A stretch of 64,000 nt of DNA, from contig NC_059084.1 in assembly GCF_020497125.1 (NCBI RefSeq), forward strand, positions 30,968,203 to 31,032,202, read 5' to 3'. The notes under the pieces are model-generated. The model worked only from the letters and a program-made list of their open reading frames with translations. It searched no databases and was not told the DNA's origin. Numbering within the stretch: position 1 is the stretch's first letter; each line of letters starts with the position of its first letter. The position numbers and the translations under genes were made by a program. The DNA comes from Mauremys mutica (lineage: Eukaryota > Chordata > Testudines > Geoemydidae). Below are positions 1-9,610 of the stretch, piece after piece.

Positions 1-419
1 GACAAAGCCTGCAGGAGGATGTGAATCAGAGAGGCCAGGGTATGTGTTTGGGGTCTCACCAGTGCTTCTCACCTGTGAGTGCTTCCCCATCGTCATAGCT
101 TGGCCTGGGAACAGGAGAAATAAACCAGACGGTGAGTGAGTGAGAGGGATGCAGTGACAGTGCCACGGGGCAGTGGGGAGGAGGTAACAAGCCTCTCTGC
201 TGCCCAACATGTACCACAAGGGAAGGGATTTCCCCCACAGTCCTCATCTGCCCTGGCTCTGAGCAGGATTAGCTGCCTAAAACCCAGAACTTTCAGAAGC
301 CGTCCAGACCATAGTTGAGATCTGTGGAGCTCTTGGCTATAATGAAATTGTAATTAACTATCCAGGTGTAAAGACCTGGGGACTAGAACCTGGGTTGGCC
401 AATATTCCCCTAGTGCCAG
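1..419. other. No recognisable gene or repeat
   Basis: I see no coding signal, RNA gene or recognisable repeat here. Short open frames on both strands lack any family signature. Confidence 0.4.
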
Positions 420-748
420 CTGAGCACCAGGGAGCAGGGAATACGGGGCTCTGGCCGGGGTGGCGGGACCGCGAAGTTGCGGGACTCTGGCTGGGAGAGC
501 GGGGCCGCGGTGATGCGGACCTCTGACCGGGGGAGCGCAACCGTGGGGTTGCGGGGTTCCGGGCCGGGAGAGCGCGGCTGCGGGGTTGCGGGGCTCTAGC
601 CCGGGTAGCGGGGCCACCAGAATGGCCGCGTAGGCCGGGGGCAGTGGGACCGTGGGTATCCGGGGTTCCCGCCAGGAGAGCGGTGCTGCGGGGTTGCGAG
701 GTTCCGGCCGGGGGAGCGTGACCAAGGGGTTGTGCAGCTCCAGCCAGG
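420..748. repeat. GC-rich minisatellite, about 36-bp unit
   Basis: Degenerate tandem units of about 36 bp built around GCGGGGTTGCGGGGCTC followed by a CCGGGAGAGCGGGGC-like half. The same unit recurs at about 29985-30058 and 30536-31735. Arg/Pro/Gly-rich open frames crossing it are by-products of the repeat. The right edge abuts a truncated Gypsy LTR near 749. Confidence 0.75.
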
Positions 749-1132
749 GGGAATCAGCCCCTGCACCCCTCTTCCTGGGACTCCCAGTGACTCTCAGCCA
801 GCCAGTAAAACAAAAGGTTTATTGGACAACAGGAACACAGTCTACAGCAGAGCTTGTAGGCACAACCAGGAGCCCTCAATCAAGTCTTTCTGGGGGTTCA
901 GGAAGCTTAGTTCCCAGCTTGGAATTCCCTGAATTCCTCCCCCCAGCCCAAAACCAAAATTGAACTAACTCCTTCCAGCAGGCTCTCTTCTTTTGTCCAG
1001 CTTCCCGGGCAAAGGTGTTGAACCCCCACCTCCTCCCTGCCTGGCTCAGGTTACAGGCTCAGGTCCTGTCCTTCACCTAAAGTCATCCCCGGCTTTCCCA
1101 TCCCCCACACAGACAGTCCCTACTGTATCACA
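749..1132 (-). repeat. 3' LTR of the Gypsy element, outer end truncated
   Basis: The inner boundary is TGTGATACAG on the minus strand, directly preceded by a polypurine tract. A poly(A) signal AATAAA lies on the minus strand at 823-818. The LTR aligns with the one at 28865-29126 through shared blocks (CTTAGTTCCCAGC, CTTCCCGGGCAAAGGTGTTG). The outer end merges into the GC-rich minisatellite near 749, so the terminal TGTCACGGAGT seen in the other copy is lost. Confidence 0.8.
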
Positions 1133-1145
1133 GCTCTCCCCCCTT
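1133..1145 (-). other. Polypurine tract
   Basis: On the minus strand AAGGGGGGAGAGC sits immediately upstream of the LTR start TGTGAT. This is the expected place for the primer of plus-strand DNA synthesis in an LTR retrotransposon. Confidence 0.8.
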
Positions 1146-1148
1146 CGA

Positions 1149-1690
1149 GACCGAACTGCCCAGTGACCTGGGGAAGTTTGCCCCCGCTCCCTCTCCGGAC
1201 CAACGCGTCTGCTATCAGGTTGGCACTTCCCGTCACATGGACTACGGCCATGTCATAATCCTGCAGGAGCAGGCTCCACCTCAGGAGCTTGGCATTGGCT
1301 CCTTTCATCTGGTGCAGCCAGGTTAGGGGAGAGTGGTCGGTGTACACGGTGAAGTGTCGCCCAAAGAGATATGGCTCTAGTTTCTTAAGGGCCCACACCA
1401 TGGCCAGGCATTCCTTCTCGATGGCCGCGTAGTTCTGCTCCCGGGGTAGCAACTTCTTCCTCAGGTACACGATGGGGTGTCTCTCCCTCTTTTTATCCTC
1501 CTGCATTAACACCGCCCCCAGTAAAGGGCTTGTCAAAGTCTGGGTTTGCCAGAACTGGGCCACTAACCAGAGCCTCCTTCAGTGCCCAGAGAACCTCCTG
1601 GCACTCCTCTGTCCAGACCACCATGTCTGGCTTCCCCTTCTTGCACAGATCAGTGATGGGGCCGGCTATGGCGCTAAAGTGGGGCACGAA
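1149..1690 (-). pseudogene. Gypsy RNase H domain
   Basis: The frame at 1563-1120 has Ty3-type RNase H signatures in order: GAVLMQ near the start, an NYAAIEKECLAMVWALKK block, YTDHSPLTWL, and LIADALVRR at the end. The upstream piece at 1687-1493 holds the RT-RNase H connection (PHFSAIAGPITDLCKKGKP) in another frame, so there is a frameshift between about 1500 and 1563. The domain would degrade the RNA strand of the RNA-DNA hybrid. It lies just upstream of the polypurine tract, with no integrase after it, which defines the unusual order of this element. Confidence 0.85.
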
Positions 1691-2498
1691 CCTTCAATAG
1701 TACCCCGCCATCCCAATAAAGGCTTGGACTTTCTTTTTGGTTTGGGGAGCGGGCCAGTCTCTGATCACCTCCACTTTGGCTGGTTCTCGCTTTAGGCAGC
1801 CGCTCCCCACCCAATGGCCCAATAAGATACTTCAGCCAGCCCCACCTTGCACTTTACCCAGCCTCTCGGAGTTGGTCCAGCACTTGTTTAACCTGGGACA
1901 CGTGGTCACCCCAGGTGTGGCTAAAGACACATATGTCGTCAATATACGCCACGGCAAACTCTCCATCCCCCTCAGTAGCTGACCCACCAGGCGCTGGAAG
2001 GTGGCCGGCGCACCCTTGAGGCCGAAAGGCAGGGTCAGCATCTCATACAGCCCCAGGGGGTGATAAAGGCCGATTTTAGCCTGCAGCTGCATCCAGCGGC
2101 ACTTGCCAGTAGCCCTTGGTAAGATCCATGGTGGTGAGGTATCGAGCGCCTCCCAGTTGTCTAGGAGCTCGTCAGGCCTGGGCATCGAATACAGTGATGG
2201 CATTGAGCTTTCGATAGTCCACACAGAACCGGATCGACCCATCCCTTTTGGGGACCAGCACCGCTGGTGAGGCCCAAAGGCTGGAAGACGGCTGGATCTC
2301 CCCCAAAGCCAGCATGTCCCTGACCTCTCTTTCCAGGTCTTGAGCAGTTTTCGTGGTGACTCGGAAAGGGGAGCATCTTATAGGAGGATGTGACCCGGTC
2401 TCCACCCGGTGGACAGTCAAATTAGTGCGTCCAGGCTGGTTGGAAAACAGATGTCGGTACAGATGCAGCACCCCGCTGATCTCAGCGTGCTGGGCCAA
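1690..2498 (-). pseudogene. Gypsy reverse transcriptase domain
   Basis: The N-terminal part (2498-2172) has the Ty3 RT opening with [20 protein letters not shown] and [13 protein letters not shown]. Middle pieces at 2242-1832 include YEMLTLPFGLKGAPATFQRL. The catalytic YIDD is encoded at 1946-1935 on the minus strand, but in a different frame from the preceding block, so the domain carries frameshifts. The RT follows directly on the C-terminus of integrase (HHRRVYHVNMMKPYYDRG, 2684-2600) through a linker containing [11 protein letters not shown]. It is not translatable as one protein. Confidence 0.88.
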
Positions 2499-2684
2499 GG
2501 TCAGCTGATTAGAGAGGGGAATTGCTTCCAGGGGGAACCAGCTTTTGTCCCAGGGAATAGATCCACTAAAGGGTCATCTCCCTGCTCCTCCCAATGTCCA
2601 CACACGGCCAACACCACAGTTCCCCTGTCATAATATGGCTTCATCATATTCACATGGTACACCCGGCGGTGGTGCGCCCAGTTC
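2499..2684 (-). pseudogene. Gypsy integrase C-terminus and linker to RT
   Basis: This piece encodes NWAHHRRVYHVNMMKPYY and an acidic linker ending at the RT start. It continues the integrase C-terminal domain that breaks off at 5906. In the CR1-free copies at 26.9 and 35.2 kb the two parts are contiguous, so the break is caused by the CR1 insertion. Position 2684 is the last Gypsy base, ending in AGTTC. Confidence 0.85.
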
Positions 2685-2776
2685 ATAGAATCATAGAATC
2701 ATAGAATCTCAGGGTTGGAAGGGACCTCAGGAGGTCATCTAGTCCAACCCCCTGCTCAAAGCAGGACCAAACCCAA

Positions 2777-5626
2777 CTAAATCATCCCAGCCAGGGCTTT
2801 GTCAAGCCTGACCTTAAAAACCTCTAAGGAAGGAGATTCCACTACCTCCCTAGGTAACCCATTCCAGTGCTTCACCACCCTACTAGTGAAAAAGTTTTTC
2901 CTAATATCCAACCTAAACCTCCCCCTCTGCAACTTGAGACCATTACTCCTTGTTCTGTCATCTTCTACCACTGAGAACAGTCTAGATCCATCCTCTTTGG
3001 AACCCCCTTTCAGGTAGTTGAAAGCAGCTATCAAATCCCCCCTCATTCTTCTCTTCTGCAGACTAAACAATCCCAGTTCCCTCAGCCTCTCCTCATAAGT
3101 CATGTGCTCCAGCCCCCTAATCATTTTTGTTGCCCTCCGCTGGACTCTCTCCAATTTATCCACATCCTTCTTGTAGTGTGGGGCCCAAAACTGGACACAG
3201 TACTCCAAATGAGGCCTCACCAGTGCTGAGTAGAGGGGGATGATCACATCCCTTGATCTGCTGGAAATGCCCCTACTTATACAACCCAAAATGCCATTAG
3301 CCTTCTTGGCAACAAGGGCACACTGTTGACTCATATTCAGCTTTTCGTCCACCGTAACCCCTAGGTCCTTTTCTGCAGAACTGCTACCCAGCCATTCGGT
3401 CCCTAGTCTGTAGCAGTGCATGGGATTCTTCCGTCCTAAGTGCAGGACTCTGCACTTGTCCTTGTTGAACCTCATCCTATTTCTTTTGGCCCAATCCTCT
3501 AATTTGTCTAGGTCCCTCTGTATCCTATCCCTACCCTCCAGCGTATCAACCACTCCTCCCAGTTTAGTGTCATCTGCAAACTTGCTAAGGGTGCAGTCCA
3601 CACCATCCTCCAGATCGTTAATGAAGATATTGAACAAAACCGGCCCCAGCACCGACCCTTGGGGCACTCCACTTGATACCGGCTGCCATCTAGACATGGA
3701 ACCATTGATCACTACCCGTTGAGCCCGACCATCTAGCCAGTTTTCTATCCACCTTACCGTCCATTCATCCAGCCCAGACTTCTTTAACTTGCTGGCAAGA
3801 ATACTGTGGGAGACTGTATCAAAAGCTTTGCTAAAATCCAGAAATAGTACATCCACTGCTTTCCCCTCATCCACAGAGCCGGTTATCTCGTCATAGAAGG
3901 CAATTAGGTTAGTCAGGCATGACTTGCCCTTGGTGAATCCATGCTGACTGTTCCTGATCACTTTCCCCTCCTTTAAGTGGTTCAGGATTGATTCCTTGAG
4001 GACCTGTTCCATGATTTTTCCAGGGACTGAGGTGAGACTGACTGGCCTGTAGTTCCCTGGATCTTCCTTCTTCCCTTTTTTAAAGATGGGCACTACATTA
4101 GCTTTTTTCCAGTCATCCGGGACCTCCCCCGATCGCCATGATTTTTCAAAGATAATGGCCAATGGCTCTGCAATCTCATCGGCCAACTCCTTTAGCACCC
4201 TCGGATGCAGCGCATCCGGCCCCATGGACTTGTGCTCGTCCAGCTTTCCTAAATAGCCCCGAACTTCTTCTTTCTCCACAGAGAGCTGGTCACCTCCTCC
4301 CCATACCGTGCTGCAGAGTGCAGCAGTCTGGGAGCTGACCTTGTCTGTGAAGACAGAGGCAAAAAAAGCATTGAGTACACTAGCTTTCTCCACATCCTCT
4401 GTCACTAGGTTCCCTCCCTCATTCAGCAAGGGGCCCACACTTTCCTTGACTTTCTTCCTGTTGCTAACATACCTAAAGAAACCCTTCTTGTTACTCCTAA
4501 CATCTCCGGCTAGCTGCAACTCCAAGTGTGATTTGGCCTTCCTGATTTCACACCTGCATGCCTGAACAATACTTTTATACTCCTCCCTGGTTATTTGTCC
4601 AATCTTCCACTTCTTGTAAGCTGTTCTTTTGTGTTTAAGACGAGCAAGGATTTCACTGTTAAGCCAAGCTGGTCGCCTGCCATATTTACTTCTCTTCCTA
4701 CACATCGGGATGGTTTGTTCCTGCAACCTCAATAAGGTTTCTTTGAAATACAGCCAGCTTTCCTCGACTCCTTTCCCCGTCATGTTATTCTCCCAGGGGA
4801 CCTTGCCCATCAGTTCCCTGAGGGAGTCAAAGTCTGCTTTTCTGAAGTCCAGGGTCTCTGTTCTACTGCTTTCCCTTTTTCCTTGTGTCAGGATCCTGAA
4901 CTCGACCATCTCATGGTCACTGCCCCCCAGGTTCCCATCCACTATTGCTTCCTCTACTATTTCTTCCCTGTTTGTGAGCAGCAGGTCAAGAAGAGCTTTT
5001 CCCCTAGTTGGTTCCTCCAGCACTTGCACCAGGAAATTGTCCCCTACACTTTCCAGAAACTTCCTAGATTGTCTGTGCACTGCTGTATTGCTCTCCCAGC
5101 AGATATCGGGGTGATTAAAGTCACCCATGAGAACCAGGGCCTGTGATCTAGCAACTTCTGTTAGTTGCTGGAAGAAAGCCTCGTCCACCTCATCCCCCTG
5201 GTCCGGTGGTCTGTAGCAAACTCCCACCACGACATTACCCTTGTTGTTCATACTTCTAAATTTAATCCAGAGACACTCAGGTTTTTCTGCAGTTTCATAC
5301 TGGAGCTCTGAGCAGTCATACTGCTCTCTTACATACAACGCAGCTCCCCCACCTTTTCTGCCCTGCCTATCCTTCCTGAACAGTTTATATCCATCCATGA
5401 CAGTACTCCAATCATGTGAGTTATCCCACCAAGTCTCTGTTATTCCAATTACATCATAATTCCCTGACTGTGCCAGGACTTCTAGTTCTCCCTGCTTGTT
5501 CCCCAGGCTTCTTGCATTAGTGTATAGGCATTTAAGATAACCTGCTGATTGTCCCGCTTTCTTGGTCTGAGACAGGAGTCCTCCCCTCTTGTAATCTCCT
5601 GCTTGTGCTTCCTCCCGGTATCCCAC
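2777..5626 (-). CDS. CR1 ORF2: AP-endonuclease plus reverse transcriptase, 949 codons, open
   Basis: This is the CR1-clade replication protein, which nicks target DNA and copies the element RNA in place (target-primed reverse transcription). Residues 31-250 form the AP-type endonuclease: NARS near 37, ITETWW with Glu64, GDFN with Asp169, and the SDH triad member at 236-238. The RT spans about 500-760: [12 protein letters not shown] near 526, LDFSKAFD with Asp597, [10 protein letters not shown] at 653, and catalytic FADD at 683-686. The C-terminal region extends to residue 949. The length is in the usual CR1 range. ORF2 starts about 45 bp after the ORF1 stop. The first Met is the one chosen, but the true CR1 start could lie slightly upstream. 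No stop or frameshift is seen. Function would also need an intact ORF1 and 5' UTR, both truncated here. Confidence 0.92.
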   Translation of the reverse strand: MGYREEAQAGDYKRGGLLSQTKKAGQSAGYLKCLYTNARSLGNKQGELEVLAQSGNYDVIGITETWWDNSHDWSTVMDGYKLFRKDRQGRKGGGAALYVREQYDCSELQYETAEKPECLWIKFRSMNNKGNVVVGVCYRPPDQGDEVDEAFFQQLTEVARSQALVLMGDFNHPDICWESNTAVHRQSRKFLESVGDNFLVQVLEEPTRGKALLDLLLTNREEIVEEAIVDGNLGGSDHEMVEFRILTQGKRESSRTETLDFRKADFDSLRELMGKVPWENNMTGKGVEESWLYFKETLLRLQEQTIPMCRKRSKYGRRPAWLNSEILARLKHKRTAYKKWKIGQITREEYKSIVQACRCEIRKAKSHLELQLAGDVRSNKKGFFRYVSNRKKVKESVGPLLNEGGNLVTEDVEKASVLNAFFASVFTDKVSSQTAALCSTVWGGGDQLSVEKEEVRGYLGKLDEHKSMGPDALHPRVLKELADEIAEPLAIIFEKSWRSGEVPDDWKKANVVPIFKKGKKEDPGNYRPVSLTSVPGKIMEQVLKESILNHLKEGKVIRNSQHGFTKGKSCLTNLIAFYDEITGSVDEGKAVDVLFLDFSKAFDTVSHSILASKLKKSGLDEWTVRWIENWLDGRAQRVVINGSMSRWQPVSSGVPQGSVLGPVLFNIFINDLEDGVDCTLSKFADDTKLGGVVDTLEGRDRIQRDLDKLEDWAKRNRMRFNKDKCRVLHLGRKNPMHCYRLGTEWLGSSSAEKDLGVTVDEKLNMSQQCALVAKKANGILGCISRGISSRSRDVIIPLYSALVRPHLEYCVQFWAPHYKKDVDKLERVQRRATKMIRGLEHMTYEERLRELGLFSLQKRRMRGDLIAAFNYLKGGSKEDGSRLFSVVEDDRTRSNGLKLQRGRFRLDIRKNFFTSRVVKHWNGLPREVVESPSLEVFKVRLDKALAGMI

Positions 5627-5670
5627 ATCCCCACTTACCTCGGGGCTTTGGTCTCCTTCCCCCGGTGAAC

Positions 5671-5900
5671 CTAGTTTAAAGCCCTCCTCACTAGGTTAGC
5701 CAGCCTGCTTGCAAAGATGCTCTTCCCTCTCTTTGTGAGGTGGAGCCCGTCTCTGCCTAGCAATCCTTCTTCTTGGAAGACCATCCCATTGTCAAAGAAT
5801 CCAAACCCTTCTCTCCGACACCATCTGCGTAGCCATTCGTTGATTTCCACGATTCGACAGTCTCTACCCTGGCCTTTTCCTGCCACAGGGAGGATAGATG
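5671..5900 (-). pseudogene. CR1 ORF1 C-terminus (SGNH/esterase-like), 5'-truncated
   Basis: The last ~75 codons of CR1 ORF1 are present. They contain VVEINEWLRRWC, FFDNGMVF and DGLHLTKRGKSIFASRLA, the Asp-x-x-His block of the SGNH hydrolase domain typical of chicken/turtle CR1 ORF1 proteins. The 5' truncation point, about 5900, is also the insertion boundary. By chance the reading frame stays open into the Gypsy integrase, so one 176-codon frame (6201-5671) joins integrase C-terminus to ORF1 C-terminus. Confidence 0.85.
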
Positions 5901-5905
5901 AGTTC

Positions 5906-7100
5906 GACAGCTCCACCACATAGTTTACCTCATTTAGTTGCTTGACAACCTTGAAGGGCCCTTCCCAGGCAGCCTGGCGTTTATTCTTGCTCACGGGGAT
6001 GAGAACCATCACCTGATCCCTGGTGGCGAAGGCGCGGGCCTGCGCCGTGCGGTCATACCAGACTTTCTGCTGCCTCTGGGCTCGGGCCAGATTCTCCCTG
6101 GCCAGGCCCATGAGCTCGGCAAGTCTTTCCCGGAAGGTCAGGACATACTCCACCACCGACTCTCCATTGGGAGTAGCCTTCCCCTCCCATTCATCTCTCA
6201 TCAGGTCTAGGGCCCCCCCTTACCCGCCTGCCATACAAAAGTTCAAAATGCGAAAACCCGGTACATTCCTGGGGTACCTCCCTGTATGTGAACAGCAGGT
6301 GAGGTAAGTACTTGTCCCAGTCCTACGGGTGCTGGTTCATAAATGTTTTTAGCATCATCTTTAGCGTCCCGTTGAACCTTGCCACCAGCCCGTTGGACTC
6401 GGGGTGATACGCTGAGGCCCAGTTGTGCCGGACCCCCCGCATTTCTCCCACAAGCACCGGAGCAGGGCCGACATGAAGTTGGACCCCTGGTCCGTTAAGA
6501 CTTCCTTGGGGAACCCCACTCTGCTGAAAATGGTCAGCAGCGCATCTGCCACAGTGTCTGCTTTGATAGAGGACAAGGCCACCGCCTTGGCGAAATCTAC
6601 CACCACCAGAATGTATTTCTTCCCCGACCACGTCGTCTTGCTGAGAGGTCCCATTATGTCCATGGCCACCTTCTGGAAAGGTTCTTCTATGATGGGTAAA
6701 GGCCCTTTGTCCCGGGCCTTCCCCACCCTCTGGCAGGGGGGTCACAGGATTGGCAATACTGTCGGACATGGGTAAAGACCCCAGGCCAGTAAAAGTTCTG
6801 TAGCAGCCTCTGCCGGGTGCGCCGGATTCCCTGGTGCCCTGCGAGAGGGATGTCATGGGCCAGGTACAGTAGCTTGTGGCAAAACTTCTGAGGAACCACC
6901 AGCTGCCTCCTGATCCCCCATGCCTCTACTTCCCCTGGGGGAGCCCATTCTCGGTACAGGAACACCTTCTCCCACAGGAACCTCTCCTTGAAACCTCTCC
7001 TCATGGACTGTACCACACTGAGGTCAGCCAGGTCCCTTGGTCTCCGCAAGGAGGGATCTTTCTGCAACTTGGCCTGGAACTCGTCGGCTGGGGAAGGGTT
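5906..7100 (-). pseudogene. Gypsy integrase: zinc-binding and catalytic core
   Basis: Minus-strand pieces give the integrase in order. The N-terminal HHCC zinc domain (7067-6687) shows the two His in LAHDIPLAGHQGIRR and the two Cys in YCQSCDP. The catalytic core (6726-6361) has the first Asp in VAMDIMGPL and the second in LTDQGSNF; the Glu is in SAYHPESNGLVARFNGTLK in a neighbouring frame near 6400. The stretch to 5906 (6201-5906) carries RERLAELMGLARENLA and the start of the C-terminal domain. Several frameshifts separate these blocks. The position between protease and RT is the defining oddity of this element. Confidence 0.88.
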
Positions 7101-7214
7101 GGGTCAGAAGCCACAGCCTCCCCTGAGCCTTGCCTTTGGGTGTTCCCGCCCCACCAGGGTAGGGTTCTGTGCCTCTGGGGTGACATCCTCCCCAAGGTCA
7201 GGACGTAGTGTCCC

Positions 7215-7511
7215 TCACCAGCTCTGGGTCACGACTAAGGCGTTCCGGGGGTTGCTGGCCAGTCCTCTAGATCCCCACCCCATCAACACCTCGGTGGGCA
7301 AATGGTGGTGCACCCCCACCTCCTTGGGGCCCTCCTTGTCCCCCCATTTCAGATGCACCATCGCCACGGGCACCTTGAATGGGGTCCCGCCCACCCCCAT
7401 CAGGGTCAGGAGGGTGTTGGGCATCACCTGATCTGGGGCCACCACCTCGGGCCGGGCCAGCGTCACCTCAGCGCCCGTGTCCCAGTATCCATAGACTTTC
7501 CTCCCATCCAC
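7215..7511 (-). pseudogene. Gypsy aspartic protease domain
   Basis: The frame encodes GYWDTGAEVTLARPEVV, with the DTGA catalytic motif of retropepsins, followed by LMGVGGTPFKVPVAMVHL. The homologous domains are at 27930-27629 and 36298-35891. The open piece is about 99 codons, close to the size of a retropepsin. Downstream sequence leads to integrase. The flanks are frameshifted, so it is treated as part of a dead polyprotein. Confidence 0.82.
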
Positions 7512-7798
7512 CTCCAGGGGAACAAGACACTCGCTCCACAGGGACAGCCCACCCTGTAAACCGAGAACCTTGAGTCCGGGGCATCCAACCCCCCCAGAGG
7601 AGCCGACCTGGGGACCGCCTCTCTCCTGAGCAGTTGATAAGCTGCCAGCCCCTGGGAAGCCTGCCTCTTGGCCGTCTGGGCCTCTACCAAGTTAACCCGG
7701 TGTGGGGGGTCAGTCGGCTCTATCTGTCCTTGAGCCTGGGGCACTGGGACCGTATGCGGCCTCTCTGGCCACAGTGATAGCAGCTCATGTCCCTTTGT
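7512..7798 (-). pseudogene. Gypsy gag-protease linker and gag remnant, truncated
   Basis: It aligns to the gag end of the 28-kb copy, in the shifted frame with GHELLSLWPERPHT corresponding to its zinc-knuckle region. Similarity stops near 7798 (ATGTCCCTTTG against ATGTCCCTTGG), so the rest of gag, the leader and the 5' LTR are absent. Confidence 0.7.
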
Positions 7799-7844
7799 CA
7801 ACTTACCCATTTCATGTTTCATATTCAGAGTCACTCTGAACTGA

Positions 7845-8598
7845 ACTAGGTGGGATTGTCTGTGGTGGAGGGAAATATGTCTCGGTGTGCCTCCAATTTG
7901 CTTTTTCCTTTTATTCCAGGAATTTCTCTCTAACCACACAAGAGCTGGTTATTATTTCCTTGGACTGACATACTCAAAGCCTGAGGGCAGATGAAAGTGG
8001 ATCAGCAATGAAGAACTGAACAGTGATGTGTAGCTTCATTCTTTTCTAACTCTGTAAATATTTCTGTTGGACATCTGGGACTTACTAGCCCCAAGGCCAG
8101 TAATAGGAACAGAAAATTGTCAGGGATTTCTCTGAATGGGTAACAGTATTCACTAGTGGAATCAGTGCTGGTGTCATATGAGGGACTAGGACTCCCACTA
8201 AGAGGAAAGGAACTTGGGAGGGAAATGAGAAGAGGGTAATTTGTATTCATACAGATGTGGGAAGAAAGGTGTTTGTGTGAAGGGGATATTAGTGGGGATA
8301 TAACTAACTTGGATGTGTTGGCTGGAACAGCCCAGAGGAGGTGCCAGGAGAATATAGCCAACAGAAGTGGAAGGGAAGAAGACTATTTGACCCTAATAAC
8401 TTTCAGATGTGTTTGTGGGAAGGGAGGTTGAGGAGTGTGGGTTGGGAGAGTCTCACTGGGAAGCAGCCTCTAGTTTCACGCCACAGAAAAGTGATCAGTA
8501 GCAGAGTCACTGTCCCCTCTGAGCATCTGTCCCCTTTTTCTAGGCTCACGGGTATATAGTTGGGACATAGCTGGAGCTAAAGCCATATTTTCAATTCG
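7845..8598. repeat. 754-bp direct repeat, copy 1
   Basis: From ACTAGGTGGG to TTTTCAATTCG this segment recurs at 8841-9594, exactly 996 bp downstream, with no difference that I could see. It contains a C-type lectin-like exon (7920-8029) and intronic sequence. The copies are separated by an inverted Gypsy fragment. Confidence 0.92.
7920..8029 (+). pseudogene. C-type lectin-like domain exon, copy 1 (nonsense-mutated)
   Basis: A pyrimidine-rich acceptor ending CAG at 7917-7919 precedes a frame reading EFLSNHTRAGYYFLGLTYS, then PEGR, a TGA stop at 7992-7994, then KWISNEELNSDV. The family usually has Trp in this W-x-W region, so TGA probably replaces TGG. The exon ends in phase 2 at GT/GTAGCT, and joining it to the last exon at 9611 restores a Val codon and an unbroken CTLD C-terminus. 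This matches the middle CTLD exon of NK-receptor-like lectin genes (KLR/CLEC2 type). The upstream exons are not seen; a Gypsy element lies directly to the left. Confidence 0.7.
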
Positions 8599-8840
8599 TA
8601 CCATGTGAATATGATGAAGCCATATTATGACAGGGGAACTGTGGTGTTGGCCGTGTGTGGACATTGGGAGGAGCAGGGAGATGACCCTTTAGTCGATCTA
8701 TTCCCTGGGACAAAAGCTGGTTCCCCCTGGAAGCAATTCCCCTCTCTAATCAGCTGACCTTGGCCCAGCACGCTGAGATCAGCGGGGTGCTGCATCTGTA
8801 CCGACATCTGTTTTCCAACCAGCCTGGACGCACTAATTTG
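8599..8840 (+). mobile_element. Inverted Gypsy fragment between the direct repeats
   Basis: This segment is the reverse complement of about 2417-2659 (end of integrase and linker to RT) with at least one mismatch (AGTCGAT against AGTGGAT). It encodes YYDRGTVVLAVCGHWEEQGD on the plus strand. It sits exactly between the two 754-bp repeats, without LTRs, so it arrived by rearrangement and not by ordinary retrotransposition. Confidence 0.88.
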
Positions 8841-9594
8841 ACTAGGTGGGATTGTCTGTGGTGGAGGGAAATATGTCTCGGTGTGCCTCCAATTTGCTTT
8901 TTCCTTTTATTCCAGGAATTTCTCTCTAACCACACAAGAGCTGGTTATTATTTCCTTGGACTGACATACTCAAAGCCTGAGGGCAGATGAAAGTGGATCA
9001 GCAATGAAGAACTGAACAGTGATGTGTAGCTTCATTCTTTTCTAACTCTGTAAATATTTCTGTTGGACATCTGGGACTTACTAGCCCCAAGGCCAGTAAT
9101 AGGAACAGAAAATTGTCAGGGATTTCTCTGAATGGGTAACAGTATTCACTAGTGGAATCAGTGCTGGTGTCATATGAGGGACTAGGACTCCCACTAAGAG
9201 GAAAGGAACTTGGGAGGGAAATGAGAAGAGGGTAATTTGTATTCATACAGATGTGGGAAGAAAGGTGTTTGTGTGAAGGGGATATTAGTGGGGATATAAC
9301 TAACTTGGATGTGTTGGCTGGAACAGCCCAGAGGAGGTGCCAGGAGAATATAGCCAACAGAAGTGGAAGGGAAGAAGACTATTTGACCCTAATAACTTTC
9401 AGATGTGTTTGTGGGAAGGGAGGTTGAGGAGTGTGGGTTGGGAGAGTCTCACTGGGAAGCAGCCTCTAGTTTCACGCCACAGAAAAGTGATCAGTAGCAG
9501 AGTCACTGTCCCCTCTGAGCATCTGTCCCCTTTTTCTAGGCTCACGGGTATATAGTTGGGACATAGCTGGAGCTAAAGCCATATTTTCAATTCG
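8841..9594. repeat. 754-bp direct repeat, copy 2
   Basis: Second copy of the segment at 7845-8598. After it the sequence continues directly into the last lectin exon, so this copy is in the ancestral context on its right side. At the left junction ACT is shared with the inverted Gypsy fragment (AATTTGACT), a small microhomology. Confidence 0.92.
8916..9025 (+). pseudogene. C-type lectin-like domain exon, copy 2
   Basis: Same exon as at 7920-8029, with the same acceptor, the same in-frame TGA (8988-8990) and the same GT/GTAGCT donor. The shared stop shows that the nonsense change preceded the duplication. This copy is the one that would splice to 9611. Confidence 0.7.
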
Positions 9595-9610
9595 CTTTCT
9601 CACTGCACAG

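Larger units (their letters stand above)
2685..5900 (-). mobile_element. CR1 LINE, nearly complete 3' part, inserted in Gypsy integrase
   Basis: The minus-strand element starts inside ORF1 (5' truncation at about 5900), carries complete ORF2, and ends with a CR1 3' tail of tandem ATTCTATGATTCTATG-type octamers at 2708-2685. AGTTC flanks both sides (2680-2684 and 5901-5905), a possible 5-bp target duplication. The uninterrupted Gypsy copies read straight through this site. The open 949-codon ORF2 points to a fairly young insertion, younger than the Gypsy host. Confidence 0.92.
749..7798 (-). mobile_element. Ty3/Gypsy retrotransposon, Gmr1-like domain order, 5'-truncated, split by a CR1
   Basis: Read on the minus strand, the order is gag remnant (7798-7512), protease (7511-7215), integrase (about 7100-5906, resuming 2684-2499), reverse transcriptase (about 2498-1690), RNase H (about 1690-1150), polypurine tract and 3' LTR. 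Ordinary Ty3/Gypsy elements place integrase after RNase H; here it lies between protease and RT as in Ty1/Copia, which is known for the Gmr1-like group of vertebrate Gypsy elements. Frames are interrupted, so the copy is dead. The 5' LTR, leader and most of gag are missing: similarity to the copy at 26.7-29.1 kb ends near 7798, inside the gag zinc-knuckle region. The integrase is split by the CR1 at 2685-5900. Confidence 0.88.

Noticed and set aside
8002..8361. 119-codon minus-strand frame, identical at 8998-9357
   Set aside because: Antisense to the lectin exon and intron; the identity only reflects the DNA duplication, and no protein family is recognisable.
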